From Blattabacterium cuenoti (GTDB lineage Bacteria > Bacteroidota > Bacteroidia > Flavobacteriales > Blattabacteriaceae), in the NCBI RefSeq assembly GCF_014251555.1, contig NZ_CP059190.1, forward strand, positions 507,183 to 571,182: a stretch of DNA of 64,000 nt, given 5' to 3'. The first letter of the stretch is position 1. The number at the start of each line of letters is the position of its first letter. Made by a program: the position numbers and the translations under genes. Shown here piece after piece: positions 47,392 to 56,747 of the stretch. The notes under the pieces were generated by a model. The model saw nothing but the letters and a program-made list of their open reading frames with translations. It did not search any database and was not told the DNA's origin.

Positions 47392-48102
47392 TTTTTTTTT
47401 ATTTATGATTTTTTTTACCCATGAAAAAAGAATGGGAAATACGAATATTGAAAAAGTGAATAACGAAAATATTCCTTCGGGTGGAAAAAAACTATAATTT
47501 TTAAAAGAAGAAAGAATAAGTTTGATTCCGAGAACAATAATTATGAAAAAAGCAGAATTTTTTAATTCTGGAATCTTTTCCATTAATTGAATAAAAAATT
47601 GAGCAATCAATCTCATTGACAAAATTCCTATAAATACACCTAAAAAAATTAATAGAAAGTTTTCTGACAGAGCAACAGAAGCGAAAATATTATCAATAGA
47701 AAAAGATAAATCCATGATTTCTATGAAAAAAATAATTTTCCAAAAAGAATCTTTTTTTTTTACATTTTTTGAATTTTTTGATAATAAATTTCTTCTTGTT
47801 AAGAAATGATTTAATCCTACAAAAATTAAATATAAACCACCTAATGGTTTTAACCACCATATTTTTATTAAAACAGAAGCAAACAGTAAGCATAAACCTC
47901 TAAAAAAATAAGCACCAATGATTCCATATTTTATAGCTTTTTTTCTATCTTCTTTTTTTAAATTCATAATCATAGAAGCTAACATTGCTGCATTATCTAT
48001 GGATAAAATACTTTCTATTAAAAATAGGTTTCCTATAATGGTAATAGATAAAACAGGATGATCAAAAATTTCTGTAATAGATTTTACAATATTCATTTTC
48101 AT
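47383..48102 (-). CDS. TerC/Alx family integral membrane protein
   Basis: A 239-residue protein with about seven hydrophobic helices. The TerC signature residues appear in LIESILSIDNAAMLASM (acidic residues within helix 1) and again in EIMDLSFSIDNIFASVALS. Family members are linked to manganese or other metal export and to membrane-protein metallation. Starts at ATG 48102 or 48096; the first directly abuts the stop of the ABC pseudogene on the same strand, so it may depend on that transcript. A 10-A run in frame encodes lysines. Confidence 0.85.
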   Translation of the reverse strand: MKMNIVKSITEIFDHPVLSITIIGNLFLIESILSIDNAAMLASMIMNLKKEDRKKAIKYGIIGAYFFRGLCLLFASVLIKIWWLKPLGGLYLIFVGLNHFLTRRNLLSKNSKNVKKKDSFWKIIFFIEIMDLSFSIDNIFASVALSENFLLIFLGVFIGILSMRLIAQFFIQLMEKIPELKNSAFFIIIVLGIKLILSSFKNYSFFPPEGIFSLFTFSIFVFPILFSWVKKIINKKKLK

Positions 48103-49630
48103 TCAAAAACTTTGTCTATTCATTAGATTCCTGTAAGTTCCTTTTTTTGAAATTAGAGTTTTATGTTTCCCTTGTTCTATGATTTTTCCTTTTTCCAACA
48201 CAATAATATAGTCCGCATTTTGGATAATGGGAGAAGACAATCGGTGATCTATGACGAGAGACGTTCTATTTTTAATCATTTTATTTAATGCTTTTTGAAC
48301 TTCAATCTCTGATTTTGCATCTATAGAAGAAGTAGCTTCATCCAAAATCATGATTGGAGGATTTTTCAATACAGCCCTAGCTATACTAATTCTTTGTTTT
48401 TGTCCTAAAGATAATCCATTGTATCCAATAATAGTTTCATATCCTTTTGGAAGTTTTTCTATAAAACAATGAGCATTTGCAATTTTAGCTGCTTTTACGA
48501 CAGTACTTATAGATATTTTTTTTTCTACACCCAATGCTATATTATTAAAAACAGAATCATTATTTCTACAGATATAACATTATAAATGTTTGCTAATAAA
48601 TTAGCAACAGTTGATTTACCACTCCCAGATCTTCCTACTAAAGCTATCGTTTTTCCTTTTTTTAAAGAAAAACTCAAATTTTGAATTAAAACAGCTTTGT
48701 TGTAAGTAAATGTAACATTATGAAACAAGATTTCGTTTTCAAAATGAAAAATAGATTTTGATCTGATTTTTTCATTTGATACGCATTTTGTTTTTAATAT
48801 TTCTACAATCGTTGGAGAAGCTAATTCTTTTTTTCTGTTTTTCTGTTAACGCGAGCAGAAAGTATTTTTTGACATTCAGATACTTGTTCGAAACGTTTTT
48901 GCATTTGATTTTCAGCATTGAAAATATTTATAATTTTCGTTGAATTTAAAGTTTTTTCTATAAAAGAAAATAATTTTACTAACTGATTTTGAGCCCCTAT
49001 AGCGTCTTTTTTCAAACGATTCCCTATAATGCATATAAAAGGCCCCATTAAAGGATGTAATAAAAAAGCGAAAAAAGTTAGCTAATAATTCATAAAAAAA
49101 CAAAGTAAGCAAATGAAAAAGAACCATAATTGGATAACTAATTAAATTAGCTAAAGAATTCACAATAGAGATTTCGATTTCATTCACATCATTTTAGACA
49201 TTAAACCTCCGTTTCTTTTATCGGAAAAAAAAATTACGGGGAAAGACAATATTTTTTTGTGAAAATCATTTCGAATATTTCGAACGATAGAAGTTCTTAT
49301 TCCGATTAAAAAATATTCTGCTAAATATCGAAAAACATTTTTGATTAAAAAAAAAAGAATGATAAAAACACAAAATATAGCCAAAGTATTTATTTTTCCG
49401 TATTTATCTGATAATATTTTTATATAATCATGAAAATATTTGATGATAAAATCAAAATAACTATTAAAAGAATTAAAAAATGTTGTTTTATTTTTGTCTT
49501 TGGAAGATTCAAGTAAAATACTTAGTACAGATGAAATCGAGATGATGGATATAATTGAAAATAAAGAATGCAGAAAATTACATAATATGTTGATTTTGAA
49601 TAAGCTAAAATTTTTTTTAAGTACATTCAT
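48103..49630 (-). pseudogene. Lipid-exporter-type ABC transporter (MsbA-like), multiply broken
   Basis: Fragments in changing frames line up as one half-transporter. An N-terminal membrane region (49630-49184, MNVLKKNFSLFKINI) stops after GGLMSKMM. The next frame resumes at DVNEIEISIVNS (about 49193). A second shift near 49090 leads to LMGPFICIIGNRLKK...NAENQMQKRFEQVS. A third shift falls in a 7-A run near 48830. Then ELASP runs directly into TIVEILKTK, missing the last helices. Walker A GRSGSGKST is intact, but the Q-loop region is deleted with another shift near 48560, and the LSGGQ signature reads LSLGQ. Walker B MILDEATSS remains. It cannot make a working transporter. Confidence 0.92.
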
Positions 49631-49685
49631 TCAATTTTCTTAATCTTGACAGCCAAAGGTCATTATAAAATTTTTTAATCTGTTA

Positions 49686-49703
49686 GTGAAATAATAATTT
49701 CAC
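49686..49703. repeat. 7-bp inverted repeat upstream of secDF
   Basis: GTGAAAT (49686-49692), AATA, ATTTCAC (49697-49703), in the 126-base gap between the divergent ABC pseudogene and secDF, about 55 bases before the secDF ATG. A possible operator or remnant of the regulation of the divergent pair. Could be chance. Confidence 0.3.
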
Positions 49704-49756
49704 ATCTAATTTTTATATTTTTACTATGCGAATCTGCAAATCGTTAGAAAAATAAA

Positions 49757-52495
49757 ATGCGTATAGGAAACTTTTTTACGATTTTTACAACCATAATATT
49801 GACTGCAATTTGTTTATATTATATACATTCCAGTGTATTCAAAAATAATAAAAAAACTCTAAATCTAGGTTTAGATTTGAAAGGAGGAATTAGCATAATT
49901 TTAGATGTATCTGAAAAAGACTTATTGAAAAAACTTTCTGAAAATTCTAAAAATCCTTTTTTTATAAAAGCATTAGAATATGCGGATAAGAAAAAAAAAG
50001 AAAATCAAAATGGAGATTATTTATCATTTTTTATCAATTTTTTTAATCAACTAAACATTAGTTTATCTTCTCCCGATTTATTTGGAAATCGACTCAATAT
50101 AGAAAAAATCGATTCAAACAGTTCAAATGTAGAAGTAGAAACTTTTCTTAGAAAAAGAATAGAATCATCTATTATTTCCATTCAAAACATATTGAGATCT
50201 AGAATAGATCAATTTGGAGTTCTACAACCAAATATACAACGTATAAAAAATTCGAGTCGAATTTTAATAGAATTATCTGGAATCAAAGATGTAGATAGAA
50301 TAAAAAACATTTTAGAAAAAAAAGCAGAACTGCATTTTTTTGAGACTTATAACTTTCAAGAAGTTTTCCCATATTTTAACGAAATAAATAAATTTTTTCA
50401 TAGAAAACTAAATAAAAAAAAATCTTTTATAGATCTTTTGAATATTTATAACCTAAAGTCAACCAACATAGTTGGATTAGTTCATAAAAAACATCAGAAA
50501 GTAATTTCTGAATTTTTAAATTCAATAGAAGCTACGGAAGCTTTACCATATAATTTGCGTTATGTAAAGTTCTTGTGGGGAGCTAAAAGTATTTTAAATA
50601 AAAATTTTTTGCAATTATTTGCTGTAAAAATAAATAATGAAGAAAAGTCAACATTCTTGAATGGAGATATTGTGACTCGTGCCTATAAATCTTTTGGTTC
50701 TTTTAATGAAATATCCGTTAACATAAAAATGAATCAAGAAGGAACCAAAAAATGGAAAATATTTACTGAAAAGAATATAGGTAAAAATATAGCAATAGTG
50801 CTTGATGATTTGGTCTATGCAATTCCTTTAGTTCAATCAGTTATTCCAAATGGAATGTCTCAAATATCTGGACATTTTTCGATACAAGAATCGAATGATT
50901 TAGTTAATGTATTGAATGCAGGAGAACTTCCTACTTCAGTGGACATTGTTCAAACTGATGTGGTAGGACCTTCTTTGGGAAGAGAATCAATTCAAAAAGG
51001 AGTAAAATCTTTTTTAATTGCCTTGTTTTTTGTATTCTTTTGGATGATTTTTTATTATTCGATTCCAGGATTGTATTCTGATATAGTTTTAATTTTCAAC
51101 ATAATATTTATTTTTGGCATTCTTATTTCCATGAACGCAGTATTAACTTTTCCTGGAATTGCAGGAATTATACTAACATTAGCCATGTCTATGGATGCAA
51201 ACATTCTGATTTATGAAAAAATTAAGGAGAATATAAAAAATAAAATTTCTATTTTCACATCTATTCATAATAGTTATACGTTGCAAGGGGCTTTATCTTC
51301 AATTATAGATGGACAAATTACCACTTTGTTATGTGGAGTTATTTTATTCTATTTTGGAACAGGACCAATTCAAGGATTTTCCACAACTTTAATTATTGGA
51401 ATCATAACATCTGTGTTTACTTCTACTTGTTTAGGAAGATTATTATTAGAATGGCATTTAAAAAAATATCAAAAGATTACTTTTAGTAATAAAATAATGT
51501 TGTTTATGAATGCTTTTCATAGAATTCAAAACAGACAATGGGATTTTTTGTCTAAAAGAAAGTGGTCTTATATGATTTCTTCTGTTCTTTTGATAGTTAG
51601 TGTATATTCTATAATTTTTCAAGGCTTAAATCTTGGATTAGATTTCGTTGGAGGCCGTTCTTATGTAATTCTTTTTGATCGAAAAATAAACCCTGAAAAA
51701 ATTTCTGAAATTTTATCAAAAACATTCATAGAAAAAGGAAAGCCTTCATTTCCAAATGTCAAGACATTTGGAAATGAAAATCAATTGAAAATAGTGACTA
51801 AATACAAAATATGGGAAGAGAATAATAAAGTAGACGAAGAAATTTTGCAAAAAATGTTCATATCTTTAAAAAATTATTTTCCTGTTCATTTTGGTTTTAG
51901 GGATTTTAAAAATATAGAAAAAGATAAACCTTTAGGAATTTTATCTTCCGAAAAAGTGGAACCTCTAATAGCTAAAGATATGAGAGATAAATCTTTTGTA
52001 TCAATTATTATTTCTTTAATAGGAATATTTTTATACATCTTTATAAGATTCAAAAAATGGCAATTTGGATTAGGTGCTGTAGTATCTTTAATTCATGATT
52101 CAGTAATTGTCCTTGGCATATTCTCTTTTTTTCATAGAAATTTTTCTATTCTAGAAATAGATCAATCTTTTATAGCATCGTTATTAACCATAATTGGTTA
52201 TTCCATTAATGATACTGTAATTGTTTATGATCAAATTAGAAAAATTTCAAGAATGACAATGTTTTCAACAATGAAACAAACTATTAACACAGGTATTGCT
52301 AGTTCTTTAACAAGAACTATAAATACTTCATTAATCACTTTATTAGTAATTTCCATCATTTTTTTATTTGGAGGGACATCCCTTCGTGGTTTTATGTTGG
52401 CTTTATTTATTGGAGTCAGCATTGGAACTTATTCTTCTATATTCATAGCTTCATCCATAGTATACGATTTTTGTAAAAAAAATATAGAAAAATGA
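49757..52495 (+). CDS. secDF: Protein translocase SecD-SecF fusion
   Basis: Proton-driven accessory of SecYEG. The 912-residue fusion begins with the SecD part: TM1, NLGLDLKGGISIILDV, a periplasmic P1 domain, AGELPTSVDIVQTDVVGPSLG, and GIILTLAMSMDANILIYEKIKE. The SecF part starts near residue 620 with LNLGLDFVGGRSYVI, a periplasmic loop, and a final helix set with IGYSINDTVIVYDQIR. Fusion of the two is normal in Bacteroidetes. The ATG of tatA overlaps its stop by 4 bases. Confidence 0.95.
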   Translation: MRIGNFFTIFTTIILTAICLYYIHSSVFKNNKKTLNLGLDLKGGISIILDVSEKDLLKKLSENSKNPFFIKALEYADKKKKENQNGDYLSFFINFFNQLNISLSSPDLFGNRLNIEKIDSNSSNVEVETFLRKRIESSIISIQNILRSRIDQFGVLQPNIQRIKNSSRILIELSGIKDVDRIKNILEKKAELHFFETYNFQEVFPYFNEINKFFHRKLNKKKSFIDLLNIYNLKSTNIVGLVHKKHQKVISEFLNSIEATEALPYNLRYVKFLWGAKSILNKNFLQLFAVKINNEEKSTFLNGDIVTRAYKSFGSFNEISVNIKMNQEGTKKWKIFTEKNIGKNIAIVLDDLVYAIPLVQSVIPNGMSQISGHFSIQESNDLVNVLNAGELPTSVDIVQTDVVGPSLGRESIQKGVKSFLIALFFVFFWMIFYYSIPGLYSDIVLIFNIIFIFGILISMNAVLTFPGIAGIILTLAMSMDANILIYEKIKENIKNKISIFTSIHNSYTLQGALSSIIDGQITTLLCGVILFYFGTGPIQGFSTTLIIGIITSVFTSTCLGRLLLEWHLKKYQKITFSNKIMLFMNAFHRIQNRQWDFLSKRKWSYMISSVLLIVSVYSIIFQGLNLGLDFVGGRSYVILFDRKINPEKISEILSKTFIEKGKPSFPNVKTFGNENQLKIVTKYKIWEENNKVDEEILQKMFISLKNYFPVHFGFRDFKNIEKDKPLGILSSEKVEPLIAKDMRDKSFVSIIISLIGIFLYIFIRFKKWQFGLGAVVSLIHDSVIVLGIFSFFHRNFSILEIDQSFIASLLTIIGYSINDTVIVYDQIRKISRMTMFSTMKQTINTGIASSLTRTINTSLITLLVISIIFLFGGTSLRGFMLALFIGVSIGTYSSIFIASSIVYDFCKKNIEK

Positions 52496-52746
52496 CAAAT
52501 TTTTTATTTATTAGTATTGAAGAAAGTTTTTTTATCATTTTGGTAGCTATTCTCATATTTGGACCAAAAAAAATACCGGACATAGCTCGTGGTTTAGGAG
52601 AAGGTATACGATATTTAAAAAATGCTAAAGAAAAAATAAAAAATGAAATTCTTATGCAGGATCATCAAAAAAAGCAAACTTCTATTTCTTCTAAAAAAGA
52701 AAGAAAAACAAAGAAAAATATACCCCCTTATTCTGTTAAACGTTAA
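52492..52746 (+). CDS. tatA: Twin-arginine translocase subunit TatA/E
   Basis: An 84-residue protein. One N-terminal membrane helix (about 6-22) precedes FGPKKIPDIARGLGEGIRYLKNAKEKIK, the TatA amphipathic helix with the FGxxxxP hinge. A basic tail follows. TatC is not in this window, so whether a working Tat system exists must be checked elsewhere. ATGA overlap with secDF shows coupled translation. It also overlaps the convergent ppiD-like gene by 4 bases. Confidence 0.88.
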   Translation: MTNFLFISIEESFFIILVAILIFGPKKIPDIARGLGEGIRYLKNAKEKIKNEILMQDHQKKQTSISSKKERKTKKNIPPYSVKR

Positions 52747-54839
52747 ATATTTTTTCTATAATCTTTAACTCTAGATTTTTCAATCAATACATCTCCTAAT
52801 TTTTCTAAAATGTTTCTCCTTAAAGAAGCATTTAAGAATTCTACTTCAGAAGAAAAATAAGAAGGATTTCTAGATGTATTAAAACGTTTTAATGGTCTTA
52901 CAAAAAAGACTCCTCTTTCCCCTAATATGGGTTTAGAAGTCTTGTATAATTTTGAAGAAAAAGCATATCCTACTACTTTAGGCTCTTTGTATTCACCAAT
53001 CATAGAATTATAAAAATTGATTTTACAAGATTTATTGATTTTCTTAGAAAAATGAATAGCTATATTTTCCAAATCATTATAATTATTTTTAGATAAATCG
53101 TGACTGATTTTTCTATTCCTCAATAGAGGAATCAAATTATTTTTTATTTCTTCAATAGGATATTCTTCCTTTTGAATTTTAGATAAAAACACTATAATGT
53201 AATCTCTGTTTGAAGTGCAAAAAATTTTAAGATCTCCTTCTTTTCTATTTTTTTCATAAGACCAATTTATGATTTCTTTATCTAATTCAGTATTTAATCC
53301 ATGGATATTCCATTGATGATTTTTTACTGTTTCTAGAAATACAGTTTCGTATCTTTTTTTTCTCGCATTATTAATAAATGTATTCAAATTGTAATTCTTA
53401 TTTTCTTTCACAAATTGAACAACATTTTTATGAAGCAGATCTTCCGTTTTTTTTGATGGAACAAGAGTTTTTATGATTATAGCAAATTGATACACAGGAC
53501 GAAGATCTTTTTGATTGTCTATTCTGAGAATATGGTATCCAAATTTAGTTTCAGTAAAAACTATTATTCCTTTTTTGTTTTCTGACGAAAAAATATCAAA
53601 TTTATTTTGTTCTTCGTATTTCATCCATCCTAAGCTTCCTTTGCTTTTTTTTGCATTAATGAAATCATCAGATTTTTCCATTACTAAAGAATCGAATTGA
53701 GAAGGACTTTTTTTAACAAGATGATATATTTTTTTAGCTAGATTTTCAGCTTCTTTTTTTGTTCTTTGATTAGAAGAACGTATAGCTTCTTTATGCGAAA
53801 TCAATATATGACTGGATAAAACAGAATTGTATACCATTTTTTTTCCAGTTAATTTAGCCATAATACAAATATTGTTCTCTTTCACAGGTCCAAACATGCT
53901 CCCAATCCTGTTATTTTTTTCCACAAAATCTTGTAAAATAGGAGGAAGATTTTTTTTTAAATAAAAATTAGAATCAAAAGGTCTTTCAGATTGACTGGAA
54001 ACAATCATAGAATGATGATTAGAAGATTTCAATTTATTAAATAACTTATTGATTTCAGTATACATATTTTTCTCATCATCCAAAGATGGATGAGAACGTA
54101 AAATAACGAAACTAAGATTTCTTAAATTTTCTTTTTTATAAAGAAACTTGTTTTTTTTAATGTAATCCAAAATCTCATAATTTTTTATTGGTCTATATTT
54201 TTTTTCTATCTCTGAATAAGGAATAAAAACATAATCAATAATAGAAAAATAATTTTTATCTCTGTAATTTAATTCAGCTTCTACAAAAGAAGTATTCAAT
54301 CCATACATCAACATTTCTACATATTTTTTTGCAACAATTCTTTTTATAATATTCTTCTTTTCATAAGACCAAATATTTTTTTCTTCTTCTACCTGAGGAG
54401 TTTTATTAGATAATTTATCTAAATTTTTTAAATATAATCTAAATTTTTCTAGATCCATATTTCCTTTTTCATCTTGAAAATCAGAAATTTTACTATATAT
54501 AGATTGTTTTTCTATAGCTTTCCAAAAATCTTTTTTTGTACTTTGTATTCCTAATTTAGCTGCTTGTTGGGTTAACACTTTTTCATTAATTAACAATTTC
54601 CAAACATCATTTTTCAAAGAGGAATCAGATTCTACTTCACGAAATCGTTTCAAGAATTGAATATTATCAATATATTCTTTGAGAAAAATATTATCTCCAT
54701 TTACTTTTCCTATTACATTAGAATTTTCAGAAAAAAATTTTAACAAAAGATTAGGATCTAATACAAAAAATACTAAAGAAATTCCTATAAATAAGAAAAT
54801 TAACCATGTATTTTTTCTGATTTTTTCTAAAAAACTCAT
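52743..54839 (-). CDS. PpiD/SurA-like periplasmic peptidyl-prolyl isomerase
   Basis: A 698-residue membrane-anchored foldase. One N-terminal helix (KNTWLIFLFIGISLVFFVL, about 10-30) leads into a SurA_N-type chaperone region (KVNGDNIFLKEYIDNI). A parvulin-like rotamase domain follows around 340-460 (SHILISHKEAIR with KGSLGWMK and GYHILRID). The C-terminus is divergent. It likely helps secreted and outer-membrane proteins fold, working beside SecDF and BamA. Its gene order with the CorC-like and lptC genes is known from Flavobacteriia. Confidence 0.88.
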   Translation of the reverse strand: MSFLEKIRKNTWLIFLFIGISLVFFVLDPNLLLKFFSENSNVIGKVNGDNIFLKEYIDNIQFLKRFREVESDSSLKNDVWKLLINEKVLTQQAAKLGIQSTKKDFWKAIEKQSIYSKISDFQDEKGNMDLEKFRLYLKNLDKLSNKTPQVEEEKNIWSYEKKNIIKRIVAKKYVEMLMYGLNTSFVEAELNYRDKNYFSIIDYVFIPYSEIEKKYRPIKNYEILDYIKKNKFLYKKENLRNLSFVILRSHPSLDDEKNMYTEINKLFNKLKSSNHHSMIVSSQSERPFDSNFYLKKNLPPILQDFVEKNNRIGSMFGPVKENNICIMAKLTGKKMVYNSVLSSHILISHKEAIRSSNQRTKKEAENLAKKIYHLVKKSPSQFDSLVMEKSDDFINAKKSKGSLGWMKYEEQNKFDIFSSENKKGIIVFTETKFGYHILRIDNQKDLRPVYQFAIIIKTLVPSKKTEDLLHKNVVQFVKENKNYNLNTFINNARKKRYETVFLETVKNHQWNIHGLNTELDKEIINWSYEKNRKEGDLKIFCTSNRDYIIVFLSKIQKEEYPIEEIKNNLIPLLRNRKISHDLSKNNYNDLENIAIHFSKKINKSCKINFYNSMIGEYKEPKVVGYAFSSKLYKTSKPILGERGVFFVRPLKRFNTSRNPSYFSSEVEFLNASLRRNILEKLGDVLIEKSRVKDYRKNI

Positions 54840-54845
54840 TTTAAA

Positions 54846-56111
54846 TCAAGATTTTTTTTGAAGAAGAACTTCTTCTATTTTATTCTTAGATACTTTTTTA
54901 ATTTCAATAAAAAAATTTTTATTGATGACAATTTTTTCTCCATATTTAGGAATATTTCCTGTATAAGTTACTATCAAGCCACCTAAAGTTTCATATTTTT
55001 CGGATTTTGGAAGATCTAAATCGTACTTTGCATTAATAAAATCGATTTCTAGACGTGCAGAAAATAAAAATTCATAATCATTTAATCTTTTATCTAATAA
55101 AATATTTTCATCATGTTCATCTTTTATATCACCAATAAATTCTTCTAAGATATCTTCTATAGTTATCATCCCTGCCGTTCCTCCATACTCATCTAAAACT
55201 ATAGCTATACTTCTCTTTTTTTTAATTAAAAGATCCATGATCTCTCTCACAGGTGTGGTAATATAAACTAATTCTACAGATCGAATTACAGACTCAATAT
55301 TTTTTGGTTTTTTCAAAAGTTCTAAATAATGAATGTATCCTATAATATTATCTATATTATTTTTATAAATCACTATTTTAGATAATCCACTTTCTGTGAA
55401 AAGATTACGAATATTATCCATAGATGAAAATGTAAGATTAGAAGAAACTATTTCTTTTCTAGGTACCATACACTCTCGTGCTTTTTTTTCTGAAAAATCC
55501 AAAGCTTTATGAAAAATTTCAATTTCAGATTCAACAAACCCTTTTCCCTTAATATTATTTCCCATATTTTCTGATAAAAAATAAATTAAATCTTCTTTAT
55601 CAAAAATTTTCTTTTTATCATTTTCTTTTTCTCCTAAAATTTTTAAAAAAACATTAGAAATCCAAATAACAGAGTTAGTAATAGGAGAAAAAATTTTACA
55701 TATAATATATACGGGAACAATAAATAAACTCAATAATTCATTTGAATATACACTAAATATTATTTTAGGAATAAATTCTCCAATAATTAAAATAACAGTA
55801 GCGGAAAAAACCGTTTCTAAGAAAATTATCCATAAAGAATTATCCAAAAATTCTTTTGGTAAAATAGAAAAAAATAATTTCCCCATATAAATCCCATATA
55901 TGACTAAAGATATGGTATTCCCAATTAGCATTGTAGTTATAAATTTTTTAGGATTACTAATACTTTTAGAAAGAATTTTAGAACGAAACGACCCTTTTTT
56001 CTTCTCTAATTCTATTTTAAATAGACTAGAAGAAATTAAAGCCATTTCCATACCAGAAAAAAAAGCAGATATAAGTATAGTAATAAAAATTATACTAATA
56101 TGAAAAATCAT
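54846..56111 (-). CDS. CNNM/CorC (HlyC-type) membrane protein with CBS domains
   Basis: A 421-residue protein: DUF21/CNNM membrane domain with about four helices (1-175, including SAFFSGMEMALISS), a CBS pair (about 200-325, with MVPRKEIVSSN and KKRSIAIVLDEYGGTAGMITIEDILEEFIGDI), and a C-terminal CorC_HlyC domain. The family is linked to Mg2+/Co2+ efflux; in Bacteroidetes the related GldE is gliding-associated. Gliding is not expected in an intracellular symbiont, so ion homeostasis is the likelier role. Two bases separate its ATG from the lptC stop. Confidence 0.88.
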   Translation of the reverse strand: MIFHISIIFITILISAFFSGMEMALISSSLFKIELEKKKGSFRSKILSKSISNPKKFITTMLIGNTISLVIYGIYMGKLFFSILPKEFLDNSLWIIFLETVFSATVILIIGEFIPKIIFSVYSNELLSLFIVPVYIICKIFSPITNSVIWISNVFLKILGEKENDKKKIFDKEDLIYFLSENMGNNIKGKGFVESEIEIFHKALDFSEKKARECMVPRKEIVSSNLTFSSMDNIRNLFTESGLSKIVIYKNNIDNIIGYIHYLELLKKPKNIESVIRSVELVYITTPVREIMDLLIKKKRSIAIVLDEYGGTAGMITIEDILEEFIGDIKDEHDENILLDKRLNDYEFLFSARLEIDFINAKYDLDLPKSEKYETLGGLIVTYTGNIPKYGEKIVINKNFFIEIKKVSKNKIEEVLLQKKS

Positions 56112-56112
56112 A

Positions 56113-56649
56113 TTATATCAAAGGTAAAGTCCCACTAATATTTTTTAATTTAATTTTTTTGAAATTTTCAGAAGCTTCTATTCCATTTATTGCATGTAAT
56201 ATAGTTCCATCTGAATTATATATCATTGTATACTTTTCATTAAATATTTTTTTCTGTTTTCTATTCCAGAAAATTTCTTCAGTTTTTATAAAGTATCCAT
56301 TAGAATTCATAATTCTAATATTTCCTTTAATATGATAAATTATTTTTCCAATTGATTTAACCCAATCTGCTTTAAGATAAGTATATTTATTGGCATTATT
56401 TTCATAAATAAATAAGAAAAAACCATTTGGAAATAAGGTGTAAGAAGTATATTCTTTGATTATAGGTGAGTACATGAAAATTCTCAATAAACCATTTTCT
56501 TTGTATAAAATGCTTGTTTTAATGAAAATTCTTTGAGGAATTTTTATTTTATTTTTTTTTATTAAAAATTCTTCTTTTTTACAAGAAAAAATAAATAAAA
56601 CTAATAAAAAAAATATGATGATGTAACTTTTTGATTTATTACTTATTAT
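56113..56649 (-). CDS. lptC: LPS export lipoprotein LptC, start codon unclear
   Basis: LptC links the LptBFG motor to the periplasmic bridge carrying LPS outward. The body (KTEEIFWNRKQKKIF, YTMIYNSDGTILHAINGIEASENF) fits the LptC beta-jellyroll. The frame is open well upstream of the first usable start: TTG at 56487 or ATG at 56475 would remove the N-terminus. The upstream codons spell a lipoprotein signal, IIIFFLLVLFIFSC, with the lipobox cysteine at 56581-56583. No ATG, GTG or TTG occurs before it, so ATA 56649 or 56646, or another rare start, must serve if the protein is made full length. Confidence 0.75.
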   Translation of the reverse strand: MISNKSKSYIIIFFLLVLFIFSCKKEEFLIKKNKIKIPQRIFIKTSILYKENGLLRIFMYSPIIKEYTSYTLFPNGFFLFIYENNANKYTYLKADWVKSIGKIIYHIKGNIRIMNSNGYFIKTEEIFWNRKQKKIFNEKYTMIYNSDGTILHAINGIEASENFKKIKLKNISGTLPLI

Positions 56650-56666
56650 TGTACTTTTGTTTGATT

Positions 56667-56739
56667 GGTATCTTAGCTCAGTAGGTAGAGCAAAGGACTG
56701 AAAATCCTTGTGTCCCCGGTTCGATTCCGGGAGATACCA
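56667..56739 (+). tRNA. tRNA-Phe (anticodon GAA)
   Basis: A 73-nt cloverleaf on the plus strand. The acceptor GGTATCT pairs with AGATACC, discriminator A. The D arm is GCTC...GAGC. The anticodon stem AAGGA/TCCTT holds loop CTGAAAA, anticodon GAA. The T arm is CCCGGTTCGATTCCGGG. CCA is not encoded. It lies antisense between the minus-strand genes lptC and skp. Confidence 0.95.
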
Positions 56740-56747
56740 CTTTTTTT

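Noticed and set aside
48912..49187. 91-codon frame as a separate small membrane protein
   Set aside because: Its first 31 residues continue the ABC transporter and the rest is out-of-frame; it is a fragment of the pseudogene.
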